Shown: positions 34,136 through 47,287 of the stretch, one piece after another
Layout of the letters: each line of letters begins with the position of its first letter
Position numbering within the stretch: the first letter of the stretch is position 1
Assembly (NCBI GenBank): GCA_947179155.2
Contig: OX359264.1
Location: forward strand, 58,183,202 to 58,247,201
Source of the DNA: Hedera helix
Taxonomy: Eukaryota; Streptophyta; Magnoliopsida; Apiales; Araliaceae
Length of the DNA: 64,000 nucleotides
Reading direction: 5' to 3'
Program-made: the position numbers and the translations under genes
Notes under the pieces: generated by a model
What the model was told of the DNA's origin: nothing
The model's database searches: none
Seen by the model: the letters and a program-made list of their open reading frames with translations, nothing else

Positions 34136-37100
34136 TGTAAGACCCCGAATTTATGAAATACAAAATTTAATTTTTCTTCATATATATTTTTCTTGAAACA
34201 GTAAATGGTTAAATTGACAAAATTGAAAGTTAAGGATGTTATGTGCAAATTTTATTTTGTCGGACAATATTCGTTTTGTCGGGGAATATTCGGGCCGTAC
34301 GACGGCGCCGAAATAACAAATTATTGGTGGACCCCACAACGGAATAATTGTCGGATATAGAAAACGACAGAAGTAACCTTTTTATATAAAAATAGTCAAC
34401 GATGTTAACTGTTAAAATACCGGTGATAAAAGAATAGTAGCATACGGTAATTTATAGTATTTTTCTGTAGCACACGGTATTGCACAGTGTCTCATATTAT
34501 TGGTCTGATAATTGACACCGTAACTGTTGCGCATCATTTCATCAATAATTGTCACTGCATAATATTTTATATTATCAATTCAATTATTGTTGTTACATAG
34601 TATTTTGCATTATTGATTCAATAATTGTCATTACACTATATTTCATATCATTGACTCAATAATTGTTGCTGCACTGTTTTTAAAATTATTGAATCTAATA
34701 ATTGTCACAGTAGCAAATATACTATAATTTATATTATTAAATTAATAATAATCTGTAACGTGTTTATTACATTATTGTTGAATTATTGTTGTAGCATTAT
34801 TTTATATGTTGGACCCACAGGAAGAATAAATAAATAAATAAATAAAAAATTATTAATTTTACTATTTGAAATAGTAACGTGAATAGTAACATGTGGGCCC
34901 CTGTAGGACCCACTTGAAAAAAATTTGCAGGAAGGAAAAGCAGCCAGCGGCTGCGTGCTGAAAATATTCAGCACTGGCGTGCAGCACGCCAGTGCTCACC
35001 TACCACGCATAGTGAAAATTTTCTCCTATAAATAGCTTGCTCAACTGAATAGAAAAATCACACCTAAAACATAAAATTTTTCTATAAGAATTTTATGAGT
35101 TTTCTCTGAGAATAGTAAGCTTATTTTGAGAGTTTGAAAGCCAAAAGGAGTGTAGGAATTTTTTCAAGTAAGTCTTTTATTAAAGAGTAGTAATTTTATA
35201 AATTCCTATTTTTCACGGTATTCACAAATCTTCCCTTAGAAGACTCTTCTTTGAGAAGTTTCATTTTTAAAAGCTTTCTTTGGAAGATTTATTTTGGAAT
35301 ATTATTTTAAAAACTATTTTAAAGTAGTTATATTATACTACAAAAATTATGTTAAATATATATAATTTTGATAGTTCATATTATACGAGTTATCATACAC
35401 TTTGAAATTTATATGTGGTAATTACTAATTTTATTAAAAATATATATAGGTTGATCAACCTCATTTAAATCAATATCCAGTCACGTGTTAAGGTAAGGAA
35501 TATCATTCTTTTCACACTCTTAAATTTACTACGGTGAGGAATATTATCTTCTTTCATATTCTAACTTACTACGGTAAGGGGTATCACTCTTTTCATCATC
35601 ATAAATGGATATTATTTTCTTTCTTACTTGAAGGGATTATCATTCTTTGATTCTCGAAAATAATATCGTTTCTTTCTTGTGCCATTTATTTCCATGTATT
35701 AAATTGTGGGAATAACCTTACGGCGCGGTTTACCGCCTGTTGGTGAATAACCTTTTGTATTCATTCCTTATTAATCTTTGAGAATAACCTTACGGTGCGG
35801 ATTATCGCCTGTTTGGTGAATAACTCTTCGTGTTCAAATTCTATTAAATTGTGGGAATAACCTTACGGTGCGGAATACGCCTGTTTGGTGAATAACTATT
35901 CGTATTCAAATTGATGGGAATAACCTTACGGTGCGGAATACGCCTGTTTGGTGAATAACTATTCGTATTCAAATTGATGGGAATAACCTTACGGTGCGGA
36001 TTATCGCATGTTGGTGAATAACCCTTTTTTATTTGTCTCGTGTGGAAATAATTTGTCTACACGAATTATCACCTGACACTTTTATTCCATATTCGTAAGT
36101 GATATCATTTTCCTTTATACTCATAAGGGATACCATCTTTTTCATCTTCCATTATTCAAACTTACTATGGTAAGGGATATTAATTCCCTTCACCTTTTGT
36201 TAATCAAACCTGCTACGGTAAGGGATATTATTTTCTTTCATACACCTAAATCGAAACTTATTATGGAACTATTGCTTCTATAATTCCTGAAAATATTATA
36301 TGTTCCATAATAGTTGAATTTCATTAGTTCAACTGAACCTTCCTATTTTCTGAACATTTCTATTGAACTGTAATCGTTATTCTGAACTGTGGATCTTGAA
36401 TATCATTTTTAAATTTCACTCCACATCATGTTGGCAATTTGGACATTATTTGAATCTGCACAAAGTAAACTTCCGATACTTATTGTTTATCCTGTTCTTC
36501 TGTTCATCATTTGTATCACTGTTATTTGTATTAATCATCAAGAATCAAGTTGTTGTGAATATCTGTGGCCGGGGGCACAGATGTGATATAATTGTTGAAC
36601 AGATGATAGGTTAAAGGCGATATACTAGGTTAAAGGCGATACATCTGTTCGGTGTCTTTTATGGCACGTGGTGAATGTTCTCTTTGGCCCGTAGTGCAAA
36701 GATGAACTGTTGGTTGGTATGATTATGACCAAAGGCTGAATCTGGTATAATCATGACCGTTGGTGCTTTATTGAATATCTTTGGCCCGTAGTGCAAAGAT
36801 GAACTGTTAATTTGCATGATTATGACCAGGAACTGTGAATTTTTATTATCATGACTAATGGTATTTCAGATGATAAAAGTTGATGATGTTTTTACTAAAA
36901 AGAGAAGCGAGTGGACATTATGGTCTGCATTATTCTTCTAATAGATTGCTCATTCCGCTGCTATTATTGATCTGAACGTTGTTTAAGAATTTAACTACAG
37001 TTTTTGATATAAACCTTGTAGTCTATTGTATTCTATCAAGAACTCAACTGTTGAAGGCTAATGATAATTTATTCGTCATTATCTTAGTCATGATATTTTT

Positions 37101-37383
37101 TACTGGGCTATTTGAGCTCACCCTTTCTTTTGTTCCATTGTTTTTCAACAGGAGATGAAAACGTAACGGGGTCTAGCCGGGGGATGGAGTGAGAGTCCGA
37201 GGAATAGCTATCATAGTCTTCACGTGTTGTAAAATAGTGTGACAATAATAGTGAAGACTTAGTTGTGTATTATTATTATTATACACTGTATTGTTGTACG
37301 TTGTGCTTTGTTGTAATAATTTTGTTGTAGTCTTTTAACGACTCAAGTTTGGGCTGTGTGGGCCTAGATTTGGGGGCGTCACA
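34136..37383 (+). mobile_element. Solo LTR of the chromovirus family
   Basis: 3248 bp, TGTAAG...CGTCACA, clearly homologous along its full length to the LTRs at 2104-5407 and 8935-12240 but more diverged. Flanks are ataat on both sides (34131-34135, 37384-37388). This fits a 5-bp duplication, though it is weak evidence inside an AAT tract. No internal region is present, so this is the product of LTR-LTR recombination. It has five array units (35706-36022), one ACGTGAATAGT motif and a TATA box at 35027-35034. Confidence 0.93.
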
Positions 37384-37590
<207 letters not shown>

Positions 37591-38366
37591 AATTGCACGT
37601 AAACAACATATGTCACCTTTTTAGCATTGACGTCATTTTTCTGTTTTTCGAGTATTGCAGTCGTTATGTTTTCACATGCAAATTGATTTGGGCAAAAAAT
37701 CACATGGACGATTCAGATTTATTCTAATTGATTTGTAAGTTATTTTAGGTTGCAAATAGTCTTTAGGTAATAAAGTATTTTTAAAATTTTAATCTACGTT
37801 GTGCCTTCAGGCACGGGCAATTATGTGTCATGTCTTTGGTGTTTTTACGGGCTATATCGAGAGTAACTATAGTAGTAAGCTCTGACTCATGATATGAGAA
37901 TCTTTTGTCCAATTTCAAGAAAAAAATGTTATGGTGATGCGATTTAATTGGCGTTATGACAATACTTTTTTGTTTGGACTTAGATGGATCATTTTATACT
38001 TTTGAGTACATATGCAAAAGTCTTTCTTTTAAATTTTTACATCTTTTTTTTCCTCATTAGATCCTACCAAATGGTTTGCAGTACTACCCTTTTTTCACAT
38101 GAAATACTGTTCATGGATCATATTGATCGATGGTTAAAAATACTAGAGGCAAATAAATACTGTCAAACTTCTCATTCCGTTTTATCAATAAAGGAAATAT
38201 GTGTAGAATACCCGAAAATACTATATTACACAAATTTGAATCCGCTATCGTCAATCAATTAATTGCTCAAACCTGCCAATAACTAATTTTAAGTTGGGAA
38301 TAAGTAACATACTAATGTTTGCTTAAAAAATAAATTATGACTGAATTAAGTATTAATCTTTTTGTA
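37591..38366. other. Intergenic with a Helitron-like hairpin relic
   Basis: No supported gene. The hairpin gtgccttcaggcacgggcaa (37801-37820) resembles the hairpin near Helitron 3' ends but is not followed by CTRR. Confidence 0.45.
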
Positions 38367-38572
38367 TCTATTATATATATTAAATTGCAGTACATAGCAC
38401 CGTTGCTTGACAAATGTCCTTCACATATTAAAACACATGTCTTCCACATTTAATGCTCTCTAGCCTTACTCCAGTTTTTAAAATTTACTCCATTTTTTAT
38501 AATTTTTTAATATTATACCTTTTATATAATTATACCATTATACCATACATATATCACCAAGTTCTTAACAAC

Positions 38573-39305
38573 TTCTCAATAATAGTATTTTCTCAATTTT
38601 AATTTTAAATACTATTTTTTTATATTTTCTCAATTTTAACAATTTTTTTAACTTTATTCGAACCATAGATGCATAAAATTCAAAATTTATATCCTTCATT
38701 TTAATTTTAAATTTTAAATCAAATTATTTAATTTTTTATTCAAAAAAAACATGCCCACCACTTAACGCATTAAATGCCCACTACTTAATTTACTTGTCTT
38801 TTTTCCGTTTTTCACTCACTTATCACCAATTTCTCAACAACTTCATACTTTAAAATTTTTCATATACTAACACAAATATTATTTTACATATCTTTATCTT
38901 ATAATTCCCATTATCACTACAATCTATTGATATGATAAATATTTTATGAATGTTTTCTCAATAATAGTATTTTCTCATTTTTTAATTTTAAATACAATTT
39001 TTTTTATATTTTCTCAGTTTTAACAATTTTTTTAACTTTATTCGAATCATAGATGCATAAAATTCATAATTTATATCATTCATTTTAATTTTAAATCAAA
39101 TTATTTAATTTTTTATTCAAAAAAAACATGTCCACCACTTAACGCATTAAACGCCCACCACTTAATTTACTTGTCTTTCTTCCGTTTTTCACTCCCTTAT
39201 CACCAAATTCTCAACAACTTCATACTTTAAATTTTTTCATATACTAATAAAAATATTATTTTTCATATCTTTATCTTATCGTTCCCATTATCACTAGAAC
39301 TACTT
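38573..39305 (+). repeat. Tandem duplication within the Helitron
   Basis: Two direct copies of ~370 bases (38573-38950 and 38952-39305), sharing ttctcaataatagtattttc, the cttaacgcattaaa region and ctttatcttat at the end. Both are AT-rich and non-coding. A smaller ~54-base pair of repeats lies at about 39745-39838. Confidence 0.8.
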
Positions 39306-40437
39306 ATCTGTTTTAAAAGATTTAAATATTTTCTCAATAATTAAATTGGATCCATAATTTATATCCTCAATTTTAATTTTAAATACAAATTTTTTAACTT
39401 TATTCGAAGCAATAACATAAATGCATAAAATTTCTCAAAAATTAAATTGGAAACAGTAACATAAATGCATGATTTTTAAATCAAATTGTTTGATTTTTAA
39501 ATATAAAAAAATACGTATGAAAAACAAAAACAAATTTTCTATTGTTAAATCCACTCTCACAAAATTAAATTCAAATTAAAACGTATCTTTTAAGATTTCC
39601 AACAAATCACATACAACTCGATCCAAATTGAAATACTATCTTTTATAATTTTTGTTTACTGGTTAGATATTTGATTCTTGAAATATTTAACTATAACATT
39701 TTTTTTTTTTTTTTGAAACGTTCCATTAAGTTAAAACAAACATTGTTATTATTATATAGATATTATATCTTCGACTTCAACCAAGTTTAAATATTATTAT
39801 ATAGATATTACATCTTCGACTTCAACCAAGTTTAAATTTTATATATGATTTTTTTACATTGATTGACTATTTTTTTAACAATTACTTTTGTACTTTGATA
39901 GTTAATTATATCAATTGAGTTTTAGAATTTATATTTGTTCTTTGTTTAATATCTAAAAAAAAATTAATAACCTTAAGATAAATTATCACTTAAATTATGT
40001 GTTTATAAGTGGATCTTTACATGTTTATATTGGTATACATGTATTTTAGTTTAACATATCAAATTAGGTACTACAACACTATGAAATGCGAAATATATTT
40101 GTTATTAAATGCATGCATGTACTTCTTTCAGACGAATATCATATGTAATATGATATTAATATATTCTGATTATAATACCATTTAAAATTCGTCTGCATAA
40201 TCACAATACAACTTTAATGCCTTTTTTAATAAATGAAATTATAATTATTAATCCATTATCATCTATTGCGTCCTTGCCAAATTAACTGTCTCATTTTTTC
40301 ATTTTTTACACAGTTGATTATTTATGTAACAACTTAAGAATATGCTACTCTTTTCATTATGTTATTTTTTCCAATTATCTATCTCACTTTTAACTTGGAA
40401 TTCTTATATTTTATATTTTACTTTCTTAATGAGCAGA

Positions 40438-42100
40438 TTTAGTAATTAGTGATGACCAATTGAAGAGTTATACTCTTGCTGAAATTAAAAAGTTATTGCA
40501 AAGTAATGGGAAAACTTTGCGAGATTACCCTACACTGCCTTTTCCAAGTTCAATACTTATTGAAGAGGGGCAAAATAGATTTATTCAAGATGAGTTTTGT
40601 TATTATAGGGTAAACTTGACAAAAGAGCATAAAACTCTGTTTCTCAGTTTAAATAATGATCAAAGAAACATTTATCAAACCATCATGAATGTTGTCTTAA
40701 GGGATGAAGGAGGTGTTTTCTTTGTTTATGGATATGGGGGAACTGGGAAGACTTTTATATGGAAAACTTTGTCTTCTGCACTACGATCAAATGGTGAAAT
40801 AGTCCTAACTGTTGCATCAAATGGAATAACTTCTCTTCTTATACCTGGAGGTATAACAGCTCATTCTAGATTTTGTATCCCATTAATTGTTACTGAGGAT
40901 TCAACCTGCAACATTAAACAGGGAAGTCAATTGGCTGAGTTGCTCAGAAAAACTCGACTTATTATATGGGATGAAGCTCCCATGGTACATAAACATTGTT
41001 TTGAAGCTTTGGATAAAACATTAAGAGACATCCTCAGATTTACTAATTCAAACAGTATGGATCAACCATTTGGTGGAAAAGTAATTGTATTTGGTGGAGA
41101 TTTTAGACAAATATTACCTGTTATTCCCAAGGCCAGTCGACAAGATGTTGTTTTGGCAACTTTAAATTCTTCCTATTTGTGGAGTTTTTGCAAGGTATTA
41201 ACTTTAACAAAGAACATGAGGCTTCAATCTCGAAATTCAAATATTGATATAGAGGAATTAAGAGAATTTTCTGATTGGATATTGAAACTTGGAGATGGCA
41301 CAATTGGCGGAGAAAATGATGGTGAAGTAGATGTAGAAATTCCTGATGATATTCTTATCAAAGATCCAGTTAATCCACTTGCAGCAATTGTTGATAGCAC
41401 ATATCCAAATTTATTGGAAAAAATTAACGACGACGTTTATTTGCAGTATCGAGTCATCCTTGCTCCTACCCTTGATGTTGTAAATAAGGTGAATGAATAT
41501 GTGATGTCTTTATGGCCAGGTGATGAAGTAACATATCTAAGTTCTGACAGTGTATGTAAGGTTGATGAAAACTCAAACAGCTATGACGATGTTTACACCC
41601 CAGAATTTTTGAATAGTATTACATCTTCTAGAATGCCAAACCACAAGCTAACGTTGAAGATTGGGGTTCCTGTAATGTTGCTCCGAAATATAGATCAGTG
41701 TTCCGGCTTGTGCAATGGCACGAGATTAATAGTAACTCAATTGGGAAAACATGTGATAAAAGCAAAAGTAATTTCAGTAGGCAATTTTGGACACAGAGTT
41801 TTCATACCTCGCTTGGTCTTAACACCGTCAGACATTAGATTACCTTTTAAATTCCAACGAAGACAATTTCCCTTGGTGGTTTGCTTTTCCATGACAATTA
41901 ATAAGAGCCAGGGGCAATCTCTCTCACATGTTAGATTATATCTGCCACGTCCAGTTTTTAGCCATGGTCAATTGTATGTAGCAGTATTAAGAGTTACAAG
42001 CAAGAGTGGATTGAAAATACTAATTTGCGACAAGGATGGACGAACATACAATACTATAAAGAATGTAGTTTTCAAGGAAGTGTTTCACAATTTAATGTAG
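40438..42100 (+). pseudogene. Helitron Pif1-like helicase, C-terminal part of RepHel
   Basis: The ORF reads back past the ATG at 40460 to a plausible intron acceptor (aatgagcag, ending 40437), giving SDDQLKSYTLAEIKKLL, the usual pre-helicase segment. Superfamily 1 helicase motifs in order: GYGGTGKT (Walker A, nt ~40732), WDEAP (Walker B, ~40967), GGDFRQILPV (~41093), TKNMRL (~41206), MTINKSQGQSL (~41892) and YVAVLRVTS (~41971). In the last, Leu replaces the usual Ser before Arg. The C-terminus looks complete. The upstream exons with the Rep domain are missing, so rolling-circle initiation cannot come from this copy. The helicase would unwind DNA in the nucleus during transposition. No internal stop over 546 codons. 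Confidence 0.88.
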
Positions 42101-42417
42101 AAAGAGGTTTGACTATTTCTGGCTATTCTCTGTTTGTTGTTAATTACTCATATTAAACCTTAACTACTTTAAGAATATCCCGTGAAATATTTACTATAAT
42201 TTGTTTGAATCTTTGTAGGTAAAACTACATGCTGCATTTATAAAGCCATCTCGATTGAGCCAAATTATTACTTGCTAAGGCAAAAATAAACCGGTAAACT
42301 CCCAACTTTACTTCCTACAAAATTCCTTAGTTTTTACTACTTCTTTATATTTTGAAACATCAACTTGGAATATTATTAATACATGTACTGAGTAGATTTT
42401 GTATATAATAATTTGTT

Positions 42418-42421
<4 letters not shown>

Positions 42422-42497
<76 letters not shown>
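42422..42497. repeat. (TG)n(TA)n microsatellite
   Basis: About 13 TG repeats followed by about 24 TA repeats, inside the Helitron downstream of the helicase. Confidence 0.95.
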
Positions 42498-42499
<2 letters not shown>

Positions 42500-43764
42500 T
42501 GTATAAACATTGAAAATCTTTTAAATAATAGCATATAGCATAATAGGTTTGTCTTTTAAAATTTGAATGACAGTATTTAAGTCCATTTTGTATGTGTTTT
42601 ACTCTATTTATTTTCGCTTTTATTTTATATAGGAGCTCAATTCCTTTATGTTCTGTTTGTTTTCAGTCCGATAGACATGTGAATTTTTAGCTAAGTTTGA
42701 GAATTTTTTGAAAACGGACAAATACTATTTCCTATAGAAGAGTTGTGGAAAGATTACTTATTTGCTTGATAGTTTATGCAATGTTGAAATCAAGTATTAA
42801 GTATGTCTTAATTCCTACATCTTATTATTGTCCAGATTCCTGTTGCAAATCTTTATAATCTTCCAGCAATTGTTAAAATGTTCCTTTAAGTGCTAATTTC
42901 TGTTTGTGTGGATAACTTGCACTTTCAGTATACACAACTGGATTGAAGACCTATACTGGAAACAGCTTGATTATGATTATCCTTTCACCTCTGGTGTAAT
43001 GGTAATGTGGCAATGAATTTGGTGTATACAGTTCTTAACAAAGTGAAAAAAAAAATTGTCATGTTTTTTACATTATTTAATGTGTATCATGGATTTTATT
43101 ATAGTTAACACAACACACCTTTGCGTCCTGAAATTCTAGATGTTATTGAAAGTGCAAAGGAATTATATGGATAGCTTCAGATAATAGTGACAGAACATTC
43201 AATAGAAGGGCCTATGGCTTCTTATTTTGGACTATATCTCATGGTGCTTAAATATATGGCTTCTTCATACATTGCATTATATTATCTGGATTGTGGCTTT
43301 GGATGATTTTTAAAGTACTAGCATTCGATAAATCATTATCATCATCATTATTACTTTTCTATGCAATTTGCTAATACTGTGAGCGACTATATAATTGCCC
43401 AAAATGGATTAAAAAAAATACCTCATGAGGCAATGTATTTGTTCTTTGACGATAACAATGAGTTATGTATGTAACGGTGCTATACTGTTATGTTTTTGGA
43501 CATGCTGTTTGTACATATTGACATGAACATCCAACATAATTATTAATGCTCGTGATTTTCAATTTCAGCATATAACATGATTTTCATCAAGTTTTGAGGA
43601 CCTAAATTGAGCCATTTTTTCAATGTTTCCCCTTTCAATTGCATTTTAGAATTATGGTGAAAGCTGTAAGTGTATATGAGACATGGCATAATTATTTGCG
43701 ATTGCATCTTATTCTTATATTTTAATTTATTAATTACATATATAAATTTATAATTAACAAAATG

Positions 43765-43799
43765 AATAAACCCGCTGCAACGTGCGGGTTTATTGCTAG
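43765..43799 (+). terminator. Helitron 3' terminal hairpin and CTAG end
   Basis: aataaacccgc / gcgggtttatt arms with loop tgcaacgt, then g and CTAG. In Helitrons this is the rolling-circle termination signal, not a transcription terminator. Confidence 0.88.
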
Positions 43800-44446
43800 T
43801 TAATAGTTGAACTCTCAGTTCTAGAGTCCACAAAAATTTTAAATTTTTCAATCTAAAAATATTAAATACAGTACTCAACTGTTATATTAATTGCACCGTA
43901 CCTTCAAGCACGGATTATCCTGGTTAACCATAAACCACAGTCATCATATCCCAAATTCAACTCCCTACTACTCAAAAAGACAGTATTAATACGCAATTAA
44001 ATTTGGAAAAGAATTGTGTTAAAAACAAAATACTGAAAGGGAAAAAAAGGCTATAAAACATATGGCTTGTACCTCCTCTATGGTATTCAAAGTTCAAATC
44101 GTTATCTGCACTTTGAAATTGCAGTCCAGGAAGCATTGCAAAAAGTATGGCAGGGCAAGATAGCAAAGAATGATAATCATGCTCTATTCGTCTTAAAAAC
44201 AAAAGAATCAACTTCGCTTCTACATATGCTTTTTCAATTTACATTTGGTGGGGTGGGGGGATTCCTATTTCAGATCACAAAATCCACATCCATAACTGAG
44301 TTGAAGTTATAGCTGAATCAAGCTGCTGTGGAGGATTGAACAAATTGTTCTTCTGCAAATTAGGGGAAACAAGACTTTCCCTTGCTGCCCATAACCTCCC
44401 TACTTCCGCTAATCTTAGGCAAAACAGGATTTTTGCCCGCTGCCTA
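43800..44446. other. Intergenic / 3' flank of RKF3-like gene
   Basis: No gene seen. A second hairpin-like sequence, ccgtaccttcaagcacgg (43897-43914), recalls the one at 37801 but again lacks a CTRR end. Confidence 0.45.
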
Positions 44447-46354
44447 TTAGCTCCCTATTTCCTTGGGGGTGGAAGGGCGATCAATATCAACTGTGTACGG
44501 CTGGTAGCCAGAATAACTAGACATATGACCCGAGTTGGTGCTGCTAATAGATTTCTCAATATCATCTATATCCGCAGTAAGTGGAATCGGACGTTCAGGT
44601 ATCATGGGAACTGGTAAATCTGTTTCCAATATTTTCACAACCTGATCCATTGTAGGCCTTGCATACAACTGGGGGTGAGAACAAAGCACAGCAAGTAATA
44701 CATACTTCTCCATAACTTCAGGTGGCCCCAACTCTGGAATACCTTCTTCAACAACGTCTAAGGCCTTCCCTTTTCTCACCAGTGACCAAGCCCAATCCGC
44801 CACAAGAGTGTGCTGCTCATCATCAAGCTCAAGAAGTGCCTTCTTCCCACTCAAAATCTCAAGAAGCACAACCCCAAAGCTGTAAACATCACTTCTCTCT
44901 GTCAACTGCCCATACAAGGCATACTCGGGGGCAACGTAACCCATTGTTCCAGCGACCCTGGTGCTCACATGTGTCGCTCCCTCAGGTGCAAACTTCGCAA
45001 GACCAAAATCTGCCACCTTTGGCTCAAATGTCTCATCCAAAAGTATATTACTACCTTTAATATCCCTATGAATAATAGCCGGTGTTACCCCATAATGCAA
45101 ATAAGACAATCCTCTAGCTGTTCCGAGCACAATCTTTTTTCGAAGTGGCCAACTCAACTTCTTCTCGGTTGAGCCAAAAAGATGGTCATGTAAGCTCCCA
45201 TTCTTCATCAAATCACACACAATTATCCTCTGGTGACCTTCAAAATTAGTTGTGGCTGTACAATATCCTCTCAAAGCCACAAGATTCACATGGCGAACGC
45301 TCGCAATAACCTCAACTTCATGAGCAAAACTCGTATCGCCAGTGGCGGAACAATTCTTGAACCTCTTCAATGCAACTTCAGACCCATCTGGCAATACACC
45401 CTTGTACACATTACCATATCCTCCTCTCCCAATTATATTTAACCTAGAGAAATTCTGAGTTGCCTCCTGAATTTCATCTAATGTGAACCTTATCAGTGTA
45501 GTACTTGCACTAATTGACTCCAACGCAGAAGGCTTCAAACTACTCCATCTCCTAGTTATCTCTTTCTCTCTCCTCTTCTTTTCTAACTTCTTTCTCCTCA
45601 CCCACCAAAACCCACCAAAACCCAGCAACAAAATCAAAAACCCAAATACCACAACCACTGAAATCACAGTATTTTTCTGTTTATTACTTGATTTAGAATA
45701 ATTAAACCCAAGAGAGAACAAACAGTCGGAAGTACGTGTATCAGTGGGACCAAATGAATTGGCAAAAGCGGCTACATAAATTGACCGATAAGTGACGCAA
45801 TCTGAAACGTTTCCGGTTCCCCGGCCGCCAAGATCCGCGGGTTGAAGAGTGGATAGACTAGCTGTGCAAGTGGCGCAGGGCGAGCTGTTTAGCAAGGACT
45901 GATTGCAGGCCGAGATGACGCCGTTTAAGGTTGTCGGAGAATTTCTGGCTTCGTACTGTGCGCGAGTGGTGATGTTTCTGCAACCCTGGGCAATCCAAAC
46001 GGTTTGGAAGCCGCAGGTGGATCGGATGTTGAAATTGCGGATGTATCGGTCGACTACGGTTTGGTATGAGTTCCAGCAGGGCTCAGCCGAGTTGAGTGGG
46101 GGGAGAAACGAGTTGGTCCGGCGGAGGTAATCGGAAAGGACAAGGCGAAGCCCTCGGAGGATGAAACTGCACTGATCGGAGACATTGTCGGAGCGGGGTG
46201 TGGAGCCCGCGGCGAGGCGCCTGAGGACTGTGAAGTCGAGGGGGCATGGGACGGCGGTGCTGTTGGTGGCGTCGGGTTGGGATGAGGAGAGAGAAAGAAA
46301 CCCCAAGTTAGGAGAGAGAAAGAGGATGAGGAAGAAGAAGAAAAAAGGGAACAT
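44447..46354 (-). CDS. RKF3: RKF3-type receptor-like serine/threonine kinase (SPARK ectodomain)
   Basis: One intronless frame of 635 aa. Order: hydrophobic signal peptide (1 to ~25); extracellular Cys-rich SPARK-type domain (~35-220, with PCPLDF, CGFQTVWIAQGC and SPCATCTASL); transmembrane helix (~228-250); basic stop-transfer RRKKLEKKRREK; kinase (~303-575). Kinase residues: GRGGYG (309-314), Lys330 in VALK, HRD (429-431), DFG (449-451), then GTMGYVAPEY. All are present, so an active plasma-membrane kinase is expected. The C-terminal ~55 residues are Ser/Thr/Pro rich. The protein closely recalls Arabidopsis RKF3, including length. The ligand is not known from the sequence. The start is the first ATG giving a good signal peptide. 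An overlapping frame near the 5' end (46371-46054) is a shadow. Confidence 0.93.
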   Translation of the reverse strand: MFPFFFFFLILFLSPNLGFLSLSSSQPDATNSTAVPCPLDFTVLRRLAAGSTPRSDNVSDQCSFILRGLRLVLSDYLRRTNSFLPPLNSAEPCWNSYQTVVDRYIRNFNIRSTCGFQTVWIAQGCRNITTRAQYEARNSPTTLNGVISACNQSLLNSSPCATCTASLSTLQPADLGGRGTGNVSDCVTYRSIYVAAFANSFGPTDTRTSDCLFSLGFNYSKSSNKQKNTVISVVVVFGFLILLLGFGGFWWVRRKKLEKKRREKEITRRWSSLKPSALESISASTTLIRFTLDEIQEATQNFSRLNIIGRGGYGNVYKGVLPDGSEVALKRFKNCSATGDTSFAHEVEVIASVRHVNLVALRGYCTATTNFEGHQRIIVCDLMKNGSLHDHLFGSTEKKLSWPLRKKIVLGTARGLSYLHYGVTPAIIHRDIKGSNILLDETFEPKVADFGLAKFAPEGATHVSTRVAGTMGYVAPEYALYGQLTERSDVYSFGVVLLEILSGKKALLELDDEQHTLVADWAWSLVRKGKALDVVEEGIPELGPPEVMEKYVLLAVLCSHPQLYARPTMDQVVKILETDLPVPMIPERPIPLTADIDDIEKSISSTNSGHMSSYSGYQPYTVDIDRPSTPKEIGS

Positions 46355-47287
46355 TTTTCTGCTACTGGCAACTGTTAATTTGAGTTCATGGAGGAGAGAG
46401 AAGGTTGTTGGTTAGGGGTTGTTTGGGTTTGCGGGATAGACTTTTCTGTAGTTAATCCAGTATTTTAAGCCGCCAGAAATGGCGGTGGAAAGTGCTTGGA
46501 CTTTTCAAAGAATAACAAACCATTCGCGCCGCATGAACGCCTAATGAATTAACTTTTTTCAGTTGGTGCAATGGAGACCTAATCGACCAATTAACCATTT
46601 AAAATAAAGTCACTATAATCACAGTCAAACGAATACTGGGCTTCTGAATTTCTCAGTAAGCGGTTACCAAATTTTAACTTTGGCTATTTGAGTGCAATCA
46701 TGCCCAATGCCATGTCCTCTACTGTAAGAAAGGCTAAACTAGACTGGCCCAATGGTCCGGCCCACCCAGGCCTGTTGGGCGCAAGATATGGAGGCACCCA
46801 TCTCCCACTTCCCTATGGAATAGGCCTCCCTAGGTGTAAACCAATGAATCGTCTGTCAAAATGGCGAGTAATTATTCAATGATTCTGAGATACTTATCAC
46901 GTGGTGTTCCACATCATTCATGTGATGTCATTTCAATACTTAAAATAAATTATTTCACTTACAAAATGCGGTAAGCCCCTAAGCCCTTAGGCTAGCTCAC
47001 TACTAGTCCACTAAACTTCTAAAATGTCTACCTTACCGTAGCAATTATAAATAAATAAGTACATAAATATAATATCCCTTTCTTTAAAAGCACACAACAA
47101 TCTTTCCAGTGACTATCGTCTGGCAGTAGTTATGATTTTAAAATGATTAATTTTGCTTGCAAGATCTTAATTCTTATATATACATACTAATTTGTTGTTC
47201 AACTTATTTGTGCCAAGTAGTCTTCATTTTTATCACTTTTGGTGTCCGCAAACATGAAAGAATTTGTGACATTTTGTTCAAAGCCTG
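46355..47287. other. Intergenic upstream of RKF3-like gene
   Basis: About 930 bases including the RKF3 promoter. No TATA box was assigned with confidence. No other gene seen. Confidence 0.5.

Larger units (their letters stand above)
38367..43799 (+). mobile_element. Helitron (5.4 kb), helicase only
   Basis: The 5' end TCTATTATATATATTAAA follows an A (38366). The 3' end is an 11-bp perfect hairpin (43765-43775 with 43784-43794, 8-base loop), one G, then CTAG (43796-43799), followed by a T. This is the A|TC...CTRR|T arrangement of plant Helitrons, without target duplication. Inside are the helicase ORF, on the strand that fits the hairpin end, and AT-rich filler with internal duplications. No Rep (HUH endonuclease) domain is present, so the element is internally deleted and non-autonomous. 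Confidence 0.85.

Noticed and set aside
33966..34163. Minus-strand ORF of mostly Ile and Thr
   Set aside because: Translation of the AAT microsatellite.
37984..38262. 92-aa plus-strand ORF before the Helitron
   Set aside because: No family signature, AT-rich, low-complexity start, no gene context.
44722..46415. Several plus-strand ORFs across the RKF3-like gene
   Set aside because: Shadows of a 635-codon kinase frame on the other strand.
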